DNA of 64,000 nucleotides from JAJNPS01 sp031378845 (lineage in GTDB: Bacteria; Pseudomonadota; Alphaproteobacteria; Rhodobacterales; Rhodobacteraceae). The stretch is from positions 32,924 through 96,923 of the forward strand of contig JANNES010000008.1 of assembly GCA_031378845.1 (NCBI GenBank), given 5' to 3'. The notes beneath the pieces were generated by a model. The model saw only the letters and a program-made list of their open reading frames with translations, had not been told where the DNA came from and searched no databases. The translations under genes and the position numbers were made by a program. How positions within the stretch are numbered: the stretch's first letter is position 1; each line of letters opens with the position of its first letter. Shown here piece by piece: positions 8,715-16,300 of the stretch.

Positions 8715-9110
8715 CATCTTGGCACAGGGGCGAGGGCCCCGAATGCCGCCAGCACCACCCCCAAGGCCAGGCTGATCGTGATCGCGACCCCAATGTCGGC
8801 CGCGCTGCCGACAGGGCCAAGGGCGCAATCCTGCCCGAACGTCCGGCCGTTACGCCCAGCCCTCGGCCCCGAAATGCGCCAAAGGCACGGAGCCCTGCAC
8901 GATTCTGGTCACGCCGCTGGCCACACCAAAGACGACGGCAAAGACCATCGCCCGCTCCAGCCCCGCCGGCAAAGCCCGAGAAAATGCACCAAGGCAAAGT
9001 GCCGCCAGACGCTGAGTTCTGTCGTCAACGGCCCGCCAGCCACGCCAAAGGCATCGCAGAGCGCGCCATATCCCACGATCTCGGTGATCCCCAAAGCCAG
9101 AATTGTCTGG
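8714..9110 (-). pseudogene. Remnant of an MFS transporter gene
   Basis: Read on the minus strand, 9106-8972 encodes 'ILALGITEIVGYGALCDAFG', a typical first transmembrane helix of MFS transporters of the 'LALGxTQIIGYGTLYYAF' kind. After a break, another frame at about 8960-8850 encodes 'AMVFAVVFGVASGVTRIVQG' and 'SVPLAHFGAEGWA', matching a C-terminal half of such proteins. A third frame then gives a last hydrophobic helix running to about 8714. The central several hundred residues are deleted and at least two frameshifts are needed, so no functional protein is encoded. The stretch 9111-9299 holds no recognisable gene. Confidence 0.6.
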
Positions 9111-9299
9111 TCAACCGGCGATGGAATCACCCGAAGGCGTCCTTGCTGGCGGCGAGATCCACCGCCCCCATGTTCCGGGCGCAACCACACCGTCACAGCC
9201 CGCGTCTCGGATTTCCATTTTTGCCTTTCATTTCGCGCATGTGGCGGGTAATCCTGTGCAATCTGCGGGATGACCCCGCGACGAACAAAAGGGCGTTGC

Positions 9300-10457
9300 A
9301 TGCGCACGATTACCTCGACCGAAGACCTTGCCGCCTTTTGTACCGCTGCGAAGTCCGAGCCTTACGTCACCATCGACACCGAATTCCTGCGCGAGCGGAC
9401 CTATTGGTCCAAGCTGTGCCTGATCCAGATGGCGCTGCCCGGTGACGATGGCGATGCCGTCCTTGTCGACCCGATCGACGGCGACGCGATGAGCCTGGAA
9501 CCCCTCTATGACCTCTTTCGCCACGAGGCGACGGTCAAGGTGTTCCACGCTGCCCGTCAGGATCTGGAGATCTTTTTCGTGGAGGGCAACAGCTTTCCCA
9601 AACCCCTGTTCGACACCCAAGTGGCCGCGATGGTCTGCGGTTTTGGCGAGCAGGTCGGGTATGAGACGCTGGTCAAACGAATTGCCAAGGCCAACCTCGA
9701 CAAAACCTCGCGCTTTACCGACTGGTCCCGCCGTCCGCTGAGTGATGCGCAAAAGGACTATGCCTTGGCCGATGTCACGCATCTGCGCGTGATTTACGAA
9801 TTTCTGGCCGACCAACTGGCTAAGAACGGACGCGCGCCCTGGGTCGAGGAAGAACTGGCCATTCTGACGGACCCTGCGACCTATACCATCCATCCCGACG
9901 AGGCTTGGCTACGGATCAAGACCCGCACCACCTCTGGCCGCTTTCTGGCCGTCGTGCGAGAATTGGCGCGATTTCGCGAAGAGTATGCGCAGGGCCAGAA
10001 TGTGCCGCGCAGCCGCGTGATGAAAGACGATGCCTTGCTGGAGCTGGCTTCGACCCGACCGCAAACCATGGAAGATCTGGGTCGGTCGCGGCTTTTGATG
10101 CGCGAAGGGCGCAAACAAGAGATCGCCGAAGGCATCATGGCCGCCATCAAGGCCGGGATCGACGTGCGCCCGGAGGATCTGCCAAAGGTCGATAGTGATC
10201 ATGGGCAGGTTCAGGTCAACCCGGCTTTGGCAGACCTGTTGCGCGTGCTGCTCAAAGCCAAGTCCGAAACGCTTGGCGTGGCCCCGCGACTGATTGCGTC
10301 TGCTGCCGATCTGGATGCGATGGCTGCGGGTCAGCGCGATGTGGAAACTTTGCGCGGCTGGCGGCGCCAGGCTTTTGGCGATGACGCTTTGCGCCTTTGC
10401 CGAGGCGAGGTTGCCCTTGCGGCAAAAGGCAACGAGGTCCGGGTTGTGGTGCTGTAG
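9300..10457 (+). CDS. rnd: Ribonuclease D
   Basis: 3'-5' exoribonuclease that trims tRNA precursors. The DEDDy exonuclease residues are visible: 'VTIDTEFLRERTYW' (Exo I), 'FHAARQDLEIF' (Exo II) and 'YALADVTHLRVIY' (Exo III). A helical HRDC region follows from about residue 205. The length is 385 residues. The ATG at 9300 gives the usual RNase D start; an upstream ATG at 9270 would add ten basic residues without family support. Confidence 0.94.
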   Translation: MRTITSTEDLAAFCTAAKSEPYVTIDTEFLRERTYWSKLCLIQMALPGDDGDAVLVDPIDGDAMSLEPLYDLFRHEATVKVFHAARQDLEIFFVEGNSFPKPLFDTQVAAMVCGFGEQVGYETLVKRIAKANLDKTSRFTDWSRRPLSDAQKDYALADVTHLRVIYEFLADQLAKNGRAPWVEEELAILTDPATYTIHPDEAWLRIKTRTTSGRFLAVVRELARFREEYAQGQNVPRSRVMKDDALLELASTRPQTMEDLGRSRLLMREGRKQEIAEGIMAAIKAGIDVRPEDLPKVDSDHGQVQVNPALADLLRVLLKAKSETLGVAPRLIASAADLDAMAAGQRDVETLRGWRRQAFGDDALRLCRGEVALAAKGNEVRVVVL

Positions 10458-10458
10458 C

Positions 10459-10917
10459 CTAACGCTGCGAGGCGCGCGCGTTGGATTTGCCTTGCACGAC
10501 AATGCGGGTGATCTTGGCCAGCTTGTTATCCGACAGTGAGGTGCCAACCGTTACGGTCCGCGATTGCGGGGTGTTGATATCGGTTGGCGTGACCGGCGGC
10601 AGCAGGTGGAACTCCAGCACCAGCACGCCATCTTCGTCGATGGGCAGTTCGACCAGCTCGGCCTCCCACCAGCCCTGGGTTGGGGTCAGGCCCGTGGCGC
10701 GCACGATGGCACCGCCGCGAAAGGCGTCCACCTTCATCTCCGTGACGGTCTCGACCAGCGGGCGCGGGTCTGCGGCGGTGTCCGTTTCCACGATGATCTT
10801 TTCCGCAGGGGCCGAGCGTCCGAACCAGTTGAACGGGTTCAGCCGCGAGTCGCGCAAGCCTCCGCACCCGGCCAATGCCACAGTCAAGGTCAACGCCAGT
10901 GCCCATCGAGCCGTCAT
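10459..10917 (-). CDS. Conserved hypothetical lipoprotein
   Basis: 152 residues with a lipoprotein signal peptide: a hydrophobic N-terminus ending in lipobox 'LAGC', so Cys18 or so would be lipidated and the protein anchored in an envelope membrane. The ATG at 10917 is favoured over 10938 because GGGAGAG lies about 7 nt upstream. The rest is a soluble beta-rich segment with 'WFGRSAP' and 'TQGWWEAEL'. I do not recognise a catalytic motif; similar proteins appear to be conserved in Rhodobacterales. It converges on rnd with one base between the stops. Confidence 0.75.
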   Translation of the reverse strand: MTARWALALTLTVALAGCGGLRDSRLNPFNWFGRSAPAEKIIVETDTAADPRPLVETVTEMKVDAFRGGAIVRATGLTPTQGWWEAELVELPIDEDGVLVLEFHLLPPVTPTDINTPQSRTVTVGTSLSDNKLAKITRIVVQGKSNARASQR

Positions 10918-11071
10918 TGCGATCTCTCCCATTCCCATGCCTGCTTAGCCGCTGGCGCACGGTTTGAAAAGCGCCCCGATTGCTGATCGGGACATGGGCC
11001 TTGAGCGTGCACCGGGCTGGACCTTCGCGGTGTTCCGCACTACCTGACAGTTTGCGGGTCAGGAGTACCAG

Positions 11072-11482
11072 ATGGCCACCACAGCGTTTGAAGATCTTGT
11101 TGAAGCCTTTGGCTTTCTCGACGACTGGGAGGACCGGTATCGCCACGTGATCGACCTTGGGCGTGCCATGCCGCCTCTCGATGACAGCTTCAAGGTCGCC
11201 GCGCTCAAGGTCGATGGCTGTGCTAGTCAGGTCTGGTTGCGGCCCTTGCTGACGGCAGATCGGTTCGACTTCCAAGGCGAATCCGACGCGATGATCGTGC
11301 GCGGGCTGATCGCCATCTTGCATGCGCTCTATGCTGGGCTGACCCCTGCCGAGGTGTCGGCGGTGGATGCGGCGGCAGAGCTGGCCCGGCTGGGGTTGGA
11401 CCAGCATCTGTCATCGCAACGTTCCAATGGCCTGCGCGCGATGGTGACGCGCATCCGTTCGGTGGTGGCCGAGGCCGCCTAG
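11072..11482 (+). CDS. sufE: SufE family Fe-S cluster assembly protein
   Basis: Sulfur acceptor that stimulates the cysteine desulfurase SufS and hands persulfide to the SUF scaffold. The active cysteine is Cys50 in 'KVDGCASQVWL', and the C-terminal 'LSSQRSNGLRAMVTRI' is diagnostic. The length of 136 residues is normal. It stands apart from any suf operon in this window, as is common in alphaproteobacteria. Confidence 0.93.
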   Translation: MATTAFEDLVEAFGFLDDWEDRYRHVIDLGRAMPPLDDSFKVAALKVDGCASQVWLRPLLTADRFDFQGESDAMIVRGLIAILHALYAGLTPAEVSAVDAAAELARLGLDQHLSSQRSNGLRAMVTRIRSVVAEAA

Positions 11483-11880
11483 ACGGGCGGCGGTGCTTTG
11501 CCAAGCCCGTCGCGCATCGCGATGATCACAAAGAGGATCATCGCGCCAAGGCACAGGAACGTGCCAACCAGACCAACCGGAAAAATGAAATCCGCGGCGG
11601 CCTTGCGTGTCGTGGTCATGTAGATGGCCAGGCCGCCCACAAAAGCCGGGACGCCAATCGCCATGGTCCCGACCTGGATGCGGTCAAGGCGCGACTCCGT
11701 GCGTCCGGTGCCGCGATGATAGGCGCCAAAGACTGCCATGCTCAGCCAGCCGACGACGTTCAGATGGGCATGGGCGGGGCCAAGCGTGTGATCGCCGCTG
11801 ACCCCCATCCAGATCCCGATGATCATGCCGAACGTGGCACACAAACCGGCATACACAAAACACACGGAAGACAAACGCAT
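11479..11880 (-). CDS. Small integral membrane protein with a HAHLN motif
   Basis: 133 residues with four predicted membrane helices. The segment 'TLGPAHAHLNVVGWLSMAVFG' carries closely spaced histidines in a membrane context, reminiscent of haem-copper oxidase subunit I-like or NnrS-like proteins, so haem or metal binding is possible. No function is established from the sequence. The ATG at 11880 is preferred to the GTG at 11889; AGAAAG is a possible ribosome site. Its end overlaps the sufE stop by four bases on the opposite strand. Confidence 0.7.
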   Translation of the reverse strand: MRLSSVCFVYAGLCATFGMIIGIWMGVSGDHTLGPAHAHLNVVGWLSMAVFGAYHRGTGRTESRLDRIQVGTMAIGVPAFVGGLAIYMTTTRKAAADFIFPVGLVGTFLCLGAMILFVIIAMRDGLGKAPPPV

Positions 11881-11918
11881 TGCACACACTTTCTGCTGGG
11901 AAAAAAGGAATGATCCGC

Positions 11919-12143
11919 TCAGGCGGCGCGGTCGTCGGCTGACGGTTCAACCGGCGGAAAATCGCCGCGTTGCAAGCGCGCCTTGATGTTTGTCAACGCC
12001 GTGCGAGTTGTGCCGTGACGGGCCAATTCCCCATCCGACATCCTGCGCATTCCGGCGATCGCGATCAGGCATTGGCGGCGCGCGTAGATGCGAAACAGGT
12101 TGCCACCAAGTTCCTGAGAAAGGTAGAAAAAGTATTTTGTCAT
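11919..12143 (-). CDS. Small basic protein, weakly DUF1127-like
   Basis: 74 residues beginning at the ATG at 12143, which is preceded by GGAGGGCG. The segment 'IAGMRRMSDGELARHGTTR' resembles the C-terminal signature of DUF1127/YjiS small proteins (arginine-rich, 'L..D..LaDiGltR'). The open frame continues upstream to 12353 but has no ribosome site and no family-like sequence there. The ribosome site is part of a perfect palindrome. Function unknown; DUF1127 proteins have been linked to RNA or phosphate metabolism. Confidence 0.5.
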   Translation of the reverse strand: MTKYFFYLSQELGGNLFRIYARRQCLIAIAGMRRMSDGELARHGTTRTALTNIKARLQRGDFPPVEPSADDRAA

Positions 12144-12146
12144 CGC

Positions 12147-12160
12147 CCTCCAGCTGGAGG
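12147..12160. promoter_or_regulatory. Perfect 14-bp palindrome overlapping the ribosome-binding site of the 12143 gene
   Basis: CCTCCAGCTGGAGG is self-complementary and contains the GGAGG expected to act as Shine-Dalgarno for the minus-strand gene starting at 12143. In RNA the GGAGG could pair with the upstream CCTCC and be hidden, or the DNA palindrome could be an operator. Confidence 0.4.
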
Positions 12161-12445
12161 AGGGCTTGAAAAAATCTGTGGTCATATGTTGCATCCAAAA
12201 TATTCGGGCAAGGTTGGGGACCCGCCCGTTGAAAAGGTATGGTTCACGCGGCTTTCGGGGTTTTGACGCCCACCGCGCAACGAAAAAACCGCGCACGCTG
12301 CCGCCATCGGCTCGCGACCAGTCAGGCAGGCATGGTGAAGTCGGCTCACCCAAGCTAAGACTTTCGCGTGGGCGGCCGCGTTGTCACCAGCGTGGTAGTT
12401 CTCTTTGCAAACATTGTATTTTCAAGCGTGACGAACGGGTGATTG

Positions 12446-14027
12446 ATGGATCCGGCGATTTCGATCACGGTACTTGGGGAATTGACGTTGGCCCGCGACG
12501 GCCAACCCCGCGCTTTGCCGCCATCACGCAAGACGCGCGCGCTATTGGCTTCTCTGGCCTTGACGGGGCGCGCGCACCGGCGCGAGTGGCTCTGTGAAAT
12601 CTTTTGGGACCGCCTGATGATCCGCGGGGCGGACTGCGCTGGGCGCTGAGCAAACTGCGCAGCGTCGTCGACGTGCCGGGCTTTCCCGTCATCATCGCTG
12701 ACCGTGAACGCGTGGCACTTGCCCTGCCCGAAGGTGCGGTTGATCTTGGCCGTTTGCGGCTGCAACTAGACCCGCAGAAGGCGCGGCTGCTGGCGATCTT
12801 GGACCTGCGGATGATGCCACAAGATCTGTCCCGGCCCGTTCTTGATGGTCTCGATCTGCCGCAGTCGGAACTTTGGCAGAACTGGGTGATCGGTATCCGG
12901 GCAGAAGCGACGGGCCTTTGGCACACAGCGTTGGGTCTTTTGCTGGACCATCCGGACCGCGCCGACCACGATGTGCTGCGCTGGGCGAATGCCTGGCTTT
13001 TGTCCGATCCTTTGGCGCTGCAGCCCGCGCAAGCGCTGGTGCAGACGCGGCGGCGGTTGGGCAGGGCCGACGATGCCAGCGCCCTGACGCAAGACTATCG
13101 CGACGCCGCGCGCGCGGCGGGCCTTTCGCCGGTGCCCATCTTGAGGCCGACAGCCCCCCGCTCCAGACGCGTGCCGATCTGCACCAGACGATCGGCTTTT
13201 GTACTGCCAATGACGGCGCGCGCATCGCCTATGCGGTGGTCGGACAAGGGCCCCCTCTGGTCAAGGCGGCAAACTGGCTGAACCATCTGGAACTGGATTG
13301 GCAAAGCCCGATCTGGGGCAAAACATTCGAAGCTCTGGCCGCGCGCCATCGGCTGATCCGCTATGACGAACGCGGCAATGGCCTGTCAGACTGGGATGTC
13401 CCCGAAATCAGCCAGGCGGCCTTTGTGCGCGATCTTGAAACTGTCGTCGAGACGCTTGACTTGCACCGCTTTCCCCTGATCGGGATGTCGCAAGGTTGTG
13501 CCGTCAGCATTGACTATGCGGTGCGTCATCCGACCCGGGTTTCGGCGCTGATCCTGATCGGAGGTTACGCCGCAGGTTGGCGGATCGGGGCGACGCCCGA
13601 AGAGCGCGAACGACGCGAGGCAGTGATGACGCTGACGCGACTGGGATGGGGGTCAAGCACACCCTCCTATCGGCACATTTTTTCGCAAACCTTCATGCCC
13701 GATGGCACCGCCGCAGACCTCGCCTGGTTCGATGAATTTCAACGCCAGACCACCAGCGCCGAAAACGCAGTGCGTTTTGAGGACGCCTTTGGCGATATCG
13801 ATTTGCGCCATCTTCTGGCTCAGGTGCAGGTTCCGACGCTGGTCCTGCACGCGCGCGATGATCAGCGCATCCGGCTGGATCAGGGACGCGAGCTGGCCAT
13901 GTCGATACCCGGTGCGCGCTTTGTCACGCTGGAAAGTCGCAACCATATCTTGCTTGGTCACGAGCTCGCCTGGCCGGTTTCAATGTCCGAGATCGCGCGG
14001 TTTCTGGACGAAGTCGGCACCGCTTGA
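12446..14027 (+). pseudogene. Broken gene: SARP-type winged-helix regulator fused to an alpha/beta-hydrolase
   Basis: Three frames together describe one protein of roughly 525 residues. Frame one (from 12446) encodes a winged-helix start, 'ISITVLGELTLARDG' and 'RKTRALLASLALTG', up to 'LCEIFWD' near 12605. The next frame continues as 'GPPDDPRGGLRWALSKLR', completing the DNA-binding fold, and then an alpha-helical segment. Near 13140 the frame changes again to 'DLHQTIGFCTANDGARIAYA', an alpha/beta-hydrolase with nucleophile Ser in 'IGMSQGCAVS', Asp in 'LHARDDQRI' and His in 'SRNHILLG'. Such SARP/hydrolase fusions are known in proteobacteria. Two frameshifts make it a pseudogene unless they are assembly errors; the hydrolase part alone is intact. 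Confidence 0.7.
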
Positions 14028-14036
14028 CGCGTGGTC

Positions 14037-14375
14037 TCAGGCGGGTGTCACGCTGACGCTGGGGTAGAACGCAAGATGGCCGGCGATGGCCTCAAGTCCT
14101 GCGTTCGGGGTCTCATAACTCCAGACCGCGTTATCAAGCCGTCCCAAGGGCGTAACCACGCTGAAATAGCTGGCGGTTCCTTTCCACGGACAACCGGTCT
14201 GGCGGTCGGTGCGCGCAAGAAACTGCGGCGCCACCGCGTCGCTGGGCACGTAGAGAACGGCGCGTCCCCCGCCCTCGACCAAAGAGATCGCATGATCGGT
14301 CTGCCCGATGACCGTTTGACCCGCGCGAATGATGTAGCGACCGGTGGCGGGCGTCAGTTTGATGTGGTCAGTCAT
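14037..14375 (-). CDS. DUF427 domain protein
   Basis: 112 residues of the DUF427 family, a small beta-rich domain. Diagnostic pieces are 'GQTVIGQTDHAISLVEG', 'YVPSDAV', and 'TGCPWKGTASYFSV' with 'AVWSYETP'. No biochemical role is firmly established for the family. It is convergent with the broken hydrolase gene and 48 bp upstream of pepP's stop. Confidence 0.85.
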   Translation of the reverse strand: MTDHIKLTPATGRYIIRAGQTVIGQTDHAISLVEGGGRAVLYVPSDAVAPQFLARTDRQTGCPWKGTASYFSVVTPLGRLDNAVWSYETPNAGLEAIAGHLAFYPSVSVTPA

Positions 14376-14423
14376 GGCTATTCTCCCCTTGTCAAAAACA
14401 AGATGGGTCGGACGGCAACAAAT

Positions 14424-16226
14424 TCAAATCGGCGCGCAGGCCGCTTGGCACCAGTCCAGCGCAAAGGCCGAAAGACGCGGACCAAGCTTGGCCAGAACCT
14501 CGGCGTGGTAGGCGTCGAGCCAGTCCCGTTCTCCCGGAGCCAACATGTCGGCGCGGATCAGATGACGATCCATCGGCGCAAGCGTCAACGTCTCAAAGGC
14601 CAGTTGAACCCGCATATCGGCATCGGGCAAAGCGGGGGCAGGGATCACGACAATCAGGTTTTCCAGCCGAATGCCGAATTGCCCCTCGCGGTAATAGCCG
14701 GGCTCGTTGGACAGGATCATGCCGGGATCAAGCGGCACTTCGGACAGGCGGCTGATCCGCTGCGGCCCCTCATGCACCGACAAAAACGCCCCCACGCCAT
14801 GCCCCGTGCCATGGTCATAGTCCATTCCCGCCATCCACAATGGCGCACGGGCGAGGGGGTCAAGGTCGCGTCCTGTCAGCCCTTTGGGCCAGCGGGCACG
14901 GCTGATGGCGATCATGCCCTGCAATACGCGGGTGTAACTGGCGCGCGCCAGATCGCCGGGATCGCCAATCGCCACCGTGCGCGTGATGTCGGTTGTGCCA
15001 TCAACATATTGCCCGCCGCTATCGACCAGAAGCAACTCATCTGACCCAATCTTACGATCAGTCGCCTCGGTGACGCGGTAGTGGATGACAGCACCATTTG
15101 GCCCCGACCCGCAGATTGTATCAAAACTGATATCATGCAAGGCATTGGTCGCACGACGAAACCCTTCCAAAGCGCGAACCACGGCAATTTCGGTCAAACG
15201 GGCCTTTGGTGCCTCGCAATCCAGCCATGCCAGAAATTCCACCATCGCCGCGCCGTCACGCAGATGCGCCTCGCGCATGCCGGCAATCTCGGCCGCTGTC
15301 TTTCGCGCCTTGGGCAAGCGGCACGGATCGTCGCCAGAGGTGATGGTGACCCCGGCCTTGTTGAGGGTCATGGTCACGGCCAAGGGGGCTGAGGCCGGAT
15401 CGACGAGAACCGGCCCGGTCAGCTGTTGCAGCGCGGGAACAAATGCATCGGGTGGCGACAGGGTGACATCGGGGCCAAGGTGCGCGCGCGCGGCGGCGTC
15501 GAACTTGGCGTGATCGGCAAACAGCCAGACGCGCCCATCGGCGAAGAGGATGGCAAAGCCGTGCAGGATCGGATTGCGTGGCACATCCGCACCTCGCAGA
15601 TTCAAAAGCCAGCACAGACTGTCGGGCAGGGTGATGATGACGGCGGTTTGACCCGCGCGCTGCAGATCAGTGGCCAGCGCTGCGCGTTTGTGCGCACTGG
15701 TCAGTCCCGCCAGAACATCCGGGTGCACAAAAGCGTGTCCCAGAGGCGCGGCGGGCTGATCCGACCAGATCGCATCGACAAGATTGCTGACAGGACAAAG
15801 CGTTACGCCGCTGGCTTGGAGCGCAACTTCAAGTTTCTCGATCTCATCCTTGGTGTGCAGCCAAGGGTCAATCCCGACCTTGCCGCCCGCCAGATGTTGT
15901 TTGATCCAGTCACCCGGCTTGGTCTCGGGCCATGGGACGGGGATGAAATACGCCAGATCGACCTGCGCCTTGACCTGAACGCGGTAGCGCCCGTCGATGA
16001 AAACCCCTGCAATGTCGCGCAGCACGATGGCAAACCCTGCCGAGCCGGTGAACCCCGTAAGCCATTGCAGCCGTTCATCCCTTGCGGCGACATATTCGCC
16101 CTGATGCACATCCGCGCGCGGGACGATGAACCCATCCAGCCCCGCTGCGACCAGTTGCTTGCGCAACCGTTCCAGACGCGGCGGCCCTTGGTCAGGTGCG
16201 GCGGCAGAGTCGAAATTCTGGAACAT
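14424..16226 (-). CDS. pepP: Xaa-Pro aminopeptidase (aminopeptidase P, M24B)
   Basis: Cytosolic metallopeptidase that removes an N-terminal residue preceding proline. The 600 residues carry two N-terminal creatinase-like domains and a C-terminal pita-bread catalytic domain. Metal ligands are visible as Asp in 'LLVDSGGQYVDGTTDITRT', His in 'GTGHGVGAFLSVHEGP', Glu in 'ILSNEPGYY' and Glu in 'FGIRLENLIV'. The three-domain length fits the long aminopeptidase P group. It follows cobT on the same strand, separated by a hairpin region. Confidence 0.93.
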   Translation of the reverse strand: MFQNFDSAAAPDQGPPRLERLRKQLVAAGLDGFIVPRADVHQGEYVAARDERLQWLTGFTGSAGFAIVLRDIAGVFIDGRYRVQVKAQVDLAYFIPVPWPETKPGDWIKQHLAGGKVGIDPWLHTKDEIEKLEVALQASGVTLCPVSNLVDAIWSDQPAAPLGHAFVHPDVLAGLTSAHKRAALATDLQRAGQTAVIITLPDSLCWLLNLRGADVPRNPILHGFAILFADGRVWLFADHAKFDAAARAHLGPDVTLSPPDAFVPALQQLTGPVLVDPASAPLAVTMTLNKAGVTITSGDDPCRLPKARKTAAEIAGMREAHLRDGAAMVEFLAWLDCEAPKARLTEIAVVRALEGFRRATNALHDISFDTICGSGPNGAVIHYRVTEATDRKIGSDELLLVDSGGQYVDGTTDITRTVAIGDPGDLARASYTRVLQGMIAISRARWPKGLTGRDLDPLARAPLWMAGMDYDHGTGHGVGAFLSVHEGPQRISRLSEVPLDPGMILSNEPGYYREGQFGIRLENLIVVIPAPALPDADMRVQLAFETLTLAPMDRHLIRADMLAPGERDWLDAYHAEVLAKLGPRLSAFALDWCQAACAPI

Positions 16227-16266
16227 GCACGCCCCTTTTTTCTGTTCCCATACATCCTCGGGGGGT

Positions 16267-16300
16267 GAGGCCGCAGGCCGAGGGGGGTCCGAGGACCCCC
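16267..16300 (-). terminator. Hairpin directly after cobT
   Basis: GGGGGTCC (16283-16290) and GGACCCCC (16293-16300) form a perfect 8-bp stem immediately beyond the cobT stop, with a second GGCC-rich repeat beside it. No T-run follows on the minus strand, so it may be a transcript-end stabiliser rather than a strict intrinsic terminator. The adjoining ATCCTCGGGGGG recurs at about 24533. Confidence 0.5.

Noticed and set aside
14031..15044. Plus-strand open frame of 337 residues
   Set aside because: Mirror of DUF427 and pepP; the minus-strand proteins explain the region.
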